Source: a virus
Virus record (IMG/VR): IMGVR_UViG_3300002144_000395
Coordinates: 1-27,697 of that record
Strand: one strand, 5' to 3'
Length of the DNA stretch: 27,697 nucleotides
Position 1 is the stretch's first letter. Every line of letters begins with the position of its first letter. The notes below the pieces were generated by a model that saw nothing but the letters and a program-made list of their open reading frames with translations, was not told the DNA's origin and searched no databases. Below are positions 21,527 through 26,182 of this stretch, piece by piece. The translations under genes were made by a program, and so were the position numbers.

Positions 21527-21640
21527 TTATTTGTTTTTAAAGATTAATATTCCACATACAAGCAATGCTCCTGACATTACTAAAAAATTATCGGTACTCA
21601 TTCCGATAGTTGCAACTGATAAAAAGATGATTGTTTTCAT
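21527..21640 (-). CDS. Tiny membrane peptide, first gene of the small-gene chain (37 aa)
   Basis: 37 codons: MKTIIFLSVATIGMSTDNFL then VMSGALLVCGILIFKNK. Two hydrophobic stretches (3-13 and 20-34) suggest a membrane peptide, the first with a signal-like character. It is the first gene after the promoter at 21661, with a leader of about 15 nt, so it would be made early and strongly. Superinfection exclusion or a host membrane effect are possibilities without proof. Confidence 0.5.
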   Translation of the reverse strand: MKTIIFLSVATIGMSTDNFLVMSGALLVCGILIFKNK

Positions 21641-21660
21641 AATTTGTTATTTTGATAAGG

Positions 21661-21690
21661 CAAATATAATATCTTTTTTTAGATAAACAA
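21661..21690 (-). promoter_or_regulatory. Leftward promoter with full TTG-N19-TATATTTG consensus
   Basis: On the minus strand TTG (21690-21688), a 19-nt spacer and TATATTTG (21668-21661) match the Bacteroidota consensus best in the window. It drives the twelve-gene chain. It is divergent to the plus-strand promoter at 21757. Confidence 0.75.
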
Positions 21691-21718
21691 CACAATGAAG
21701 TTAATTTATATTGATTCT

Positions 21719-21740
21719 AAATAACGTTTCTATGTTATTT
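21719..21740. promoter_or_regulatory. Operator-like inverted repeat in the divergent region
   Basis: AAATAAC (21719-21725), 8-nt spacer, GTTATTT (21734-21740): a perfect 7-bp dyad. It overlaps the -33 region of the plus-strand promoter and lies between both promoters, a natural site for a repressor such as the HTH protein at 21779 or 20045. Confidence 0.5.
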
Positions 21741-21756
21741 GTATTAAAATAGTATG

Positions 21757-21764
21757 TATTTTTG
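21757..21764 (+). promoter_or_regulatory. Rightward promoter -7 box (TATTTTTG)
   Basis: TATTTTTG fits TAnnTTTG. A TTTG ends at 21741, but with only a 15-nt spacer, so the -33 match is imperfect. Transcription would start near 21769, about 10 nt before ATG 21779. A GTG at 21764 overlaps the box and cannot be the start. Confidence 0.6.
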
Positions 21765-21778
21765 TGAAAAATAAAATT

Positions 21779-21991
21779 ATGATACACAAAATACAACAAC
21801 TAATTGACCGAAAATCATTTGTCAATAATATGGCAAGGAAATTAAAAGTAAAGCCTGAAACAATAGAGTATTATTTTCGCACTGAAATACCTATGAAGAA
21901 TAAAGTAATTATCGAAGCGTGTTTAGACTTGCAGTTAAAGTTAGATAAAGAGTTTAAACAAATTGAAGTAAAGGCTTGGGAATTACTTTAA
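21779..21991 (+). CDS. Small HTH-type regulator, the only plus-strand gene (70 aa)
   Basis: 70 aa from ATG 21779 (MIHKIQQLIDRKSFVNNMAR). The stretch KSFVNNMARKLKVKPETIEYYF (about 12-33) fits a helix-turn-helix (V-x-x-M-A-R-K-L-x-V-K-P-E-T-I), followed by helical KNKVIIEACLDLQLKLDKEF. An in-frame GTG at 21764 lies in the promoter. Alone on the plus strand, divergent to the small-gene chain and with an operator-like dyad in between, it has the layout of an early repressor or Cro/CI-type switch protein. It ends at a bidirectional terminator. Without an integrase in view, lysogeny control is uncertain. Confidence 0.65.
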   Translation: MIHKIQQLIDRKSFVNNMARKLKVKPETIEYYFRTEIPMKNKVIIEACLDLQLKLDKEFKQIEVKAWELL

Positions 21992-21996
21992 TTAAA

Positions 21997-22022
21997 AAAC
22001 CACCTATAACAAGGTGGTTTTA
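21997..22022. terminator. Bidirectional terminator between convergent genes
   Basis: AAACCACCT (21997-22005), loop ATAACA, AGGTGGTTT (22012-22020): a perfect 9-bp stem, T-rich on both sides. It ends the plus-strand regulator and the minus-strand spanin gene. The spanin stop codon (22004-22006) lies inside the hairpin. Confidence 0.8.
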
Positions 22023-22390
22023 TTTTTTATAAAGCTATAAATCAAATAGAGTATAAAAAAGCACGTAAACATTAAAATTAGCTTATTTGCGACTATATTA
22101 ATTGTTTTTGAATAGTCAACCTCTTTGCTTTGTTTTTCTTCTTTAAAATCGACGTTTTGCTTTTCCTTAATTACTTCTTTGGAATTGTTATAAATAACAC
22201 GTGTGTTATAAATTGTGTCTTTTCCTAACAGTATAGGCTTATCTAAATTTACAGGCTCTAAAGTAAACGAATTACTAAACTTTGTTATATCGGTTTTAGT
22301 TTCCGTTTTAACTTCAGTTTCTTCACTTGACTTTTTAACTGAACCGCAAGATGTTAGAAATATTGATAAAATTATTAGTTTAATTTTCAT
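22004..22390 (-). CDS. Candidate unimolecular spanin (u-spanin): lipoprotein with C-terminal membrane segment
   Basis: 128 aa. N-terminus MKIKLIILSIFLTSCGSVKK is a lipoprotein signal with lipobox L-T-S-C, cleavage before C15. Then a hydrophilic, Glu/Lys/Thr-rich body of about 75 residues, and a C-terminal transmembrane helix IVANKLILMFTCFFILYLIYSF (about 98-119) followed by a short basic tail. Outer-membrane lipid anchor plus inner-membrane helix in one protein is the topology of u-spanins such as T1 gp11, which fuse both membranes at lysis; the length is similar. Such proteins share no conserved sequence, so the call is topological. It is in the lysis region and ends the operon started at 23708. 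Confidence 0.7.
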   Translation of the reverse strand: MKIKLIILSIFLTSCGSVKKSSEETEVKTETKTDITKFSNSFTLEPVNLDKPILLGKDTIYNTRVIYNNSKEVIKEKQNVDFKEEKQSKEVDYSKTINIVANKLILMFTCFFILYLIYSFIKNKTTLL

Positions 22391-22541
22391 ATTGATTCAT
22401 TATTTCTATTATATTTTCTTTTGAGTAACCAACACAAATAAGCAAATTTACTAATATTTCAATTATTTCTTCGCTTGTAAAATCTTCATACTCACTTTCG
22501 AATATATGTTTTTTTTTATAGTTTTCTATTGTTATTTTCAT
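22380..22541 (-). CDS. Small phage protein (53 aa)
   Basis: 53 codons, MKITIENYKKKHIFESEYED, then FTSEEIIEILVNLLICVGYS and KENIIEIMNQYEN. This plan (MKITIEN-Y, then acidic D-x-S/T-x-E-E, LLxxxGY, end NVEExF) is a frequent short hypothetical of Bacteroidota phages. Function unknown. It overlaps the spanin start by 11 bp and lies one base after the phosphoesterase gene. Confidence 0.6.
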   Translation of the reverse strand: MKITIENYKKKHIFESEYEDFTSEEIIEILVNLLICVGYSKENIIEIMNQYEN

Positions 22542-22542
22542 T

Positions 22543-23682
22543 TTAAAATATATAAGTTAATCTTTGAATTTGTCCGTGTTCTTTGTCGTGAATATATCCC
22601 TCGACAGCTTTTGGTGCATGCTGATATCCATTTCTATGATGCCAACTATCAGTACCGCTTGGACTTCTTAATGTTTCAACACACACTCCCATATAATCTT
22701 TACTTACTTTATGATGTAAATGATGACTATAAATATACTTATGTTTACAATTACTCCAATCTTTTGATTCGTGTGCCATTAACATAGGCAAGTCTTGCGG
22801 TTTTGCTCCATCTCCGTGAGTTGTACCTATTAAATTTTTACCATAAGTAAAATATTTTCTATGTGCTATTGTAGTGTCAAACGTTACATTTTTGCAGTCT
22901 TTAAAATGCGTTTCAATTACTTGTGCTAAAAAGAATCCATTTGTATAATCGTGGTTACTTGGATTATAAACTACGTGAACATCAGCAACACTCATTAATA
23001 TTTCAATAATATCTACATATAAAGATTTTGCTATTAAAAAATTAGTATGCCACATTCCGTCTGTATCTTGTGGCGTTCCACTTGTGGTTGTTCTTTTTGC
23101 ATTATCAATATGTAAAATATCGTTCCCTATTACAAATAATATCTTATCTATACTATCTGTATTAATTTCGTTTAAAATACCTTTACAACCTTTTAAAACA
23201 CGTTGTACAGCTATTTGATTGTTGTATGTTTCTCCAACTTCAAAAGCACTACATAATTTGCCTATATGAATGTCTGCAGGATCAAAAACAAATAGCCTTT
23301 TATTTTCGTTTGTTTCTCTTTTTAGTTGTGGATATTTAGGAACGTAATTTTTTAAATCTTCAATTACTTCTTTTGCTAATTTTTCAAAGTTAAATTCTTT
23401 CGGTGCTTTGTATAATGGATTTGTAACACGTACACTTTCATTTTTTGTCTTTAGCCATAGCATTGGAGTTGCTTCTGGACTTATTCCAACATTATTACAA
23501 GCGTCTAAAATTCCTTTATTTTTTTCCTTGTATCTTTTTACATAAGTTCTTAATAAATCCACATCTGTATTATCAACTATTTTAACATTATTTTTTAAAA
23601 TAATTTTAGCTATTTGACTATTACTTTCAATAGATTGAATTAGTTCAAATATTTCTGAATCGTATTTTGACCATTTAGACAT
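22543..23682 (-). CDS. Calcineurin-like metallophosphoesterase
   Basis: 379 aa. Metal-binding motifs of the family in order: DPADIHIGK (D137, H139), GNDILH (G186-N187-D188), NHD (243-245), THGDG (H289, D291) and SHHLHH (319-324). The N-terminal 125 residues, before the catalytic domain, are helical and hold a possible HTH-like part (NSQIAKIILKNN). Family members cleave phosphomonoesters or diesters; phage ones are usually of unknown substrate and may act on nucleic acid ends or modified nucleotides. It leads the operon with the u-spanin gene, an unexpected place for a DNA-processing enzyme. Confidence 0.85.
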   Translation of the reverse strand: MSKWSKYDSEIFELIQSIESNSQIAKIILKNNVKIVDNTDVDLLRTYVKRYKEKNKGILDACNNVGISPEATPMLWLKTKNESVRVTNPLYKAPKEFNFEKLAKEVIEDLKNYVPKYPQLKRETNENKRLFVFDPADIHIGKLCSAFEVGETYNNQIAVQRVLKGCKGILNEINTDSIDKILFVIGNDILHIDNAKRTTTSGTPQDTDGMWHTNFLIAKSLYVDIIEILMSVADVHVVYNPSNHDYTNGFFLAQVIETHFKDCKNVTFDTTIAHRKYFTYGKNLIGTTHGDGAKPQDLPMLMAHESKDWSNCKHKYIYSHHLHHKVSKDYMGVCVETLRSPSGTDSWHHRNGYQHAPKAVEGYIHDKEHGQIQRLTYIF

Positions 23683-23707
23683 AAAAGTTTTTTTTAATTA
23701 ATTATCA

Positions 23708-23715
23708 CAAATATA
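23708..23715 (-). promoter_or_regulatory. Leftward promoter -7 box of the phosphoesterase/spanin operon
   Basis: Minus strand TATATTTG, 26 bp before ATG 23682. It overlaps back-to-back with a plus-strand TATATTTG 12 bp away. No TTG at -33 on this strand. Confidence 0.5.
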
Positions 23716-23727
23716 TAAAAAAAATAT

Positions 23728-23735
23728 TATATTTG
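23728..23735 (+). promoter_or_regulatory. Rightward promoter -7 box (TATATTTG) without a downstream gene
   Basis: Preceded by an A8 run and TAT, the layout of other promoters here (A7-8, 2-4 nt, TTATATTTG). It points to a strong terminator at 23772-23801 with no open frame between. Confidence 0.45.
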
Positions 23736-23739
23736 TACG

Positions 23740-23803
23740 GGGACTCTTAATTGTTTAGTTTTAGTTAATTAAAAAACCGCTCTATTAGTAGGGCGGTTTT
23801 TGT
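23740..23803 (+). ncRNA. Candidate short plus-strand RNA ending in a strong terminator
   Basis: From a predicted start near 23740 the transcript would be about 64 nt, begin with GGGGACUC-like sequence and end at the hairpin and U-tract at 23803. No coding frame was seen. It would run convergent to the endolysin transcript without overlapping its coding part. Existence rests on one promoter box and one terminator, so it is tentative. Confidence 0.35.
23772..23801. terminator. Bidirectional terminator after the endolysin gene
   Basis: AAAAACCGC (23772-23780) pairs with GCGGTTTTT (23793-23801), and TCTA pairs with TAGG (one T-G) around loop TTAG: 13 bp in total. T-runs on both sides. Ends the late transcript 10 bp after the endolysin stop (minus), and any plus-strand RNA. 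Confidence 0.85.
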
Positions 23804-23811
23804 ATTATAAT

Positions 23812-24186
23812 TTACCAACGTGCTTTTACTCCTCGAATATCATAATGGGTAAAGTTTGGATAGATACCTATTCCGCCTTGTTTCATTTTACCCTGTTCAA
23901 TTAGTCCTTCAATTACTAAAGCTACTTCTTTAGGTGTCATTCCTGAAACTCTTAAATCACTTGCTTTGCCTTTCACGTGTTGGCTATTTTTTACGCCACC
24001 GATTTTAGCGTTATACTTCGGACTCCTATAACCGCTATTAATTGTAATAGGTTTACCGATAGCATCTCTTAAAACTTGTAAATTTTGTGCTAAAGTGCTA
24101 ATATTTTTTAGGACTTCATTTGGAATCTCTCCGCCATCTTTGCACTTAAATTCATTAAGTGAAAAGTTATTCGTTAGTTTTGCCAT
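23812..24186 (-). CDS. Endolysin, peptidase M15 type (D-Ala-D-Ala carboxypeptidase-like)
   Basis: 124 aa, a bare Peptidase_M15_3 domain. Key residues: SGYRSPKYNAKIGG (51-64), S68-Q-H70 and D77 (SQHVKGKASDLRV), and H114-Y-D116 near the C-terminus, giving the zinc ligands H70, D77 and H114. It cleaves peptide cross-links of peptidoglycan. No signal peptide, so release depends on a holin. Two small membrane proteins stand directly upstream; the first overlaps by 20 bp. Confidence 0.88.
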   Translation of the reverse strand: MAKLTNNFSLNEFKCKDGGEIPNEVLKNISTLAQNLQVLRDAIGKPITINSGYRSPKYNAKIGGVKNSQHVKGKASDLRVSGMTPKEVALVIEGLIEQGKMKQGGIGIYPNFTHYDIRGVKARW

Positions 24187-24340
24187 CGTTTTTCTTTTTA
24201 ATTAATTCAATAGTTTTCATTAACGTATAAACAATAGAAGCTAAAAGCAAAACTATTTTTAAAGTAGATTCAATATTGCTAAAACTTAATGCCATAGCTA
24301 AAGAATTTAAAGTATATAATTTCAAATCGCTAATTGACAT
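24167..24340 (-). CDS. Small single-pass membrane protein, holin/antiholin candidate (57 aa)
   Basis: 57 codons, MSISDLKLYTLNSLAMALSF then a membrane segment TLKIVLLLASIVYTLMKTIEL (about 26-46) and basic end IKKKNDGKTNE. It overlaps the upstream holin candidate by 11 bp and the endolysin start by 20 bp. One strong helix (perhaps a weak second at 10-22) with a charged C-terminus suits a holin partner or antiholin. The role is inferred from position. Confidence 0.6.
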   Translation of the reverse strand: MSISDLKLYTLNSLAMALSFSNIESTLKIVLLLASIVYTLMKTIELIKKKNDGKTNE

Positions 24341-24530
24341 TTCTTGCTTTCATTAAACGTTCTACAATATTTGTTGCTCCCTCGATTGCAATATAAGAAG
24401 TTGCAATAATAACCCAATCAGTTGAAGTTATAACTCCGCTAAATAAACCAGCAGAAGCCACTACAAAAACAGTCAATTTACGACTAACCCATTTTGAAAG
24501 GAATAAGTCTATTTTTTCTTTTCTACTCAT
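24330..24530 (-). CDS. Holin-like membrane protein, Bacteroidota phage type (66 aa)
   Basis: 66 aa from ATG 24530 (MSRKEKIDLFLSKWVSRKLT); a start at 24551 inside the upstream gene is less likely. Two membrane segments: KLTVFVVASAGLFSGVI (about 18-34) and WVIIATSYIAIEGATNI (about 39-55), with basic ends. The KWVSRKL...ASAGLFSG...DWVIIAT-YI-IEG pattern is one I associate with small holin-like proteins beside endolysins in Bacteroidota phages. The ATG overlaps the upstream stop by 8 bp (ATGAGTAG). Confidence 0.72.
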   Translation of the reverse strand: MSRKEKIDLFLSKWVSRKLTVFVVASAGLFSGVITSTDWVIIATSYIAIEGATNIVERLMKARNVN

Positions 24531-24726
24531 CTGCAAAATGTGTATATTCAATTCGTTCTAATTCGTTTAATTGGTTGTGAATTTCTGAAAAGTTAGGGTC
24601 GTTTAAGACTTCTAATCCAACTATCCATCTATCGCTACCATCTTTTACAAATAGTAATTCAGATGCGTTATTTCTATAACCATTCAATGCGTTATATTGT
24701 TCTAAATTTGGGTGTAAAACTATCAT
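24523..24726 (-). CDS. Small unknown late protein (67 aa)
   Basis: 67 aa, MIVLHPNLEQYNALNGYRNN, then ASELLFVKDGSDRWIVGLEV and a helical end HNQLNELERIEYTHFADE. The beta-hairpin centre (ELLFVKDGSDRWIVGLEVL) recalls short proteins between tail-fibre and lysis genes in related phages. No function known. It starts one base after the virion protein gene ends. Confidence 0.6.
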   Translation of the reverse strand: MIVLHPNLEQYNALNGYRNNASELLFVKDGSDRWIVGLEVLNDPNFSEIHNQLNELERIEYTHFADE

Positions 24727-24727
24727 A

Positions 24728-25588
24728 TTATAAAGAATTTAAATAAGTATCAAAAGCATTAACAAAGTCTGTGTTTTCAGTTACCAAAGAAGAACCCATT
24801 GCATACATAGATATTTTAGCATTTACATAAATATTTAATTGTCTGAAAATCCATTGATTTGCATTAGGCAAACCTGTTGATAGTAAAGTTCTTGCTCCTC
24901 CAATTGAATCATTATATAAAGTAACATCAGTTGAGCTTGTACGATGTATAGACTTCATTCCTTTAGTTGTAGTATATGTAAAAGCAGAATCTAAAGTGTT
25001 TATAGAACCTGAATTTATCTTATTTGTGTTAAAAGTACCTATACGAATATTATTTGTATCAATTGAATTACCATCTAACCGTTGATTTAAAGAGCCAGAA
25101 AATAAATACATATATCTACCTGCATTATTGGTAACGTAATTTGTACTTTGAGTGCTTGGATTAAAATTTGTATCAACATAACTACTTGTACCATTACCCA
25201 TAAAACCCTCATTAGTTGTAAAAGAAGGACTATTAACGGCAGTTAAAAGTGATAATCTTTTCCAATCAATTAAAGCAAAGTCTGAACTTCCATCTGTTGC
25301 AAAATTTGCAAACGTATCTAATTTATTCCATATACCACCTGCTTTTAAATCAATCACTAACTGATTTTGTAATAACTTTTGACTATCACTTGGCAAAGTA
25401 TAGCTTTGCGTTGTTGCATAGTCTAAAATAGCTTGATAGTCTGCGTCATAAATAGAAGAACCGCCTACAATATCAGTATCACCCGCCCAACTATCAGCGT
25501 GAACAGAACCCCAATTAATTGAGTTGTTAACTGCTCCTTGCCCCCAACCTATGTTATTATTTTTTGAACCTTGTCCCCAATCGCTCAT
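24728..25588 (-). CDS. WGQG-repeat virion protein, tail fibre/receptor-binding candidate (286 aa)
   Basis: 286 aa. N-terminus has short repeats with WGQG and WGS (DWGQGSKNNNIGWGQGAVNN, then INWGSV), a hallmark of many Bacteroidota phage virion proteins, perhaps a virion-attachment motif. It is followed by a domain with DYQAILDYATTQSYTLPS and a long beta-rich, Asn/Ser/Thr-rich C-terminal part (about 120-286) that resembles a concanavalin/LamG-like sandwich. It stands between head and lysis genes, where receptor-binding or decoration proteins often lie. The role is inference. Confidence 0.6.
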   Translation of the reverse strand: MSDWGQGSKNNNIGWGQGAVNNSINWGSVHADSWAGDTDIVGGSSIYDADYQAILDYATTQSYTLPSDSQKLLQNQLVIDLKAGGIWNKLDTFANFATDGSSDFALIDWKRLSLLTAVNSPSFTTNEGFMGNGTSSYVDTNFNPSTQSTNYVTNNAGRYMYLFSGSLNQRLDGNSIDTNNIRIGTFNTNKINSGSINTLDSAFTYTTTKGMKSIHRTSSTDVTLYNDSIGGARTLLSTGLPNANQWIFRQLNIYVNAKISMYAMGSSLVTENTDFVNAFDTYLNSL

Positions 25589-25679
25589 TTTCTATCTTTT
25601 TTAATTGTTCTACTTTAGCCAAATATAAATTTAACTTTTTAAAATTCTCTACTTTTGGTTTACTATAATTGCCAGCCAT
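25557..25679 (-). CDS. Small basic protein between connector and fibre genes (40 aa)
   Basis: 40 codons from ATG 25679, MAGNYSKPKVENFKKLNLYL then AKVEQLKKIENERLGTRFKK. It begins 17 bp before the end of the connector gene and overlaps the WGQG gene start by 32 bp. It fills the only gap in this cluster. Basic and helical. It may be real or a chance frame. Confidence 0.4.
   Translation of the reverse strand: MAGNYSKPKVENFKKLNLYLAKVEQLKKIENERLGTRFKK
25620..25627 (-). promoter_or_regulatory. Possible promoter -7 box before the WGQG gene
   Basis: Minus strand TATATTTG, about 32 bp upstream of ATG 25588. It lies inside the 40-codon frame. No clear -33 element, so weak. Confidence 0.3.
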
Positions 25680-26175
25680 TATAAAAATTATTTGTATCAG
25701 GATTAACATCATCGTTTGAATTTAGATAATATTCAGGATACGTGCTTTGGTTAAAACACATAAAATCAATAAATCTTTGTGTGTAACTTTCAGCGATATC
25801 CCTTTCTTTTTCGACTAAAAAATCTACTTCTGCTTTTTCAACGTTTGTAGAGTTTTCGCTTGTATGTTTAAACAACCCTTTATTACTTAAAGTATATGCT
25901 GCAAATGGCAAATAATAAACCATTGCCCAATGTATAAGCATAGGCTTGATATAAGTAGTTAATAAAGTTTTATAGGGTAAATATCCCACGTCATTAATTT
26001 CGTTGCTTAAAATCAATTCTTGTAACTTTTCGTAAAGTCTACTACCTAAATAGTTTTGTATAGTAATATCCTGACTAATTTTAATATATTCGATAAAATC
26101 GTCAGCATCTAAATTACCATTAGTAATTGTAAATTTCTTTACATCTTCTGTGCTTATTAATAATGCGTATGCCAT
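25663..26175 (-). CDS. Head-tail connector/head completion-like protein (170 aa)
   Basis: 170 aa. Helical N-terminus with LISTEDVKKFTITNGNLDADDFIEYIKISQDITIQNYLGSRLYEKL (about 5-50), then YKTLLTTYIKPMLIHWAMVYYLPFAAYTLSNKG (about 67-99). The I-x-x-A/S-Q-D...LG-x-x-L-Y-E-K-L plan with the W-x-x-x-Y-x-P-F helix is the one I know from head completion (DUF6712/gp6-like) proteins in Bacteroidota phages. It lies 7 bp after the portal gene, as expected for a connector. Confidence 0.68.
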   Translation of the reverse strand: MAYALLISTEDVKKFTITNGNLDADDFIEYIKISQDITIQNYLGSRLYEKLQELILSNEINDVGYLPYKTLLTTYIKPMLIHWAMVYYLPFAAYTLSNKGLFKHTSENSTNVEKAEVDFLVEKERDIAESYTQRFIDFMCFNQSTYPEYYLNSNDDVNPDTNNFYNGWQL

Positions 26176-26182
26176 AGCTTAA

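Noticed and set aside
22506-22787. Plus-strand 93-codon frame opposite the phosphoesterase gene
   Set aside because: Antisense to the conserved His-rich C-terminus of the enzyme; Tyr/Phe-rich translation arises from that strand.
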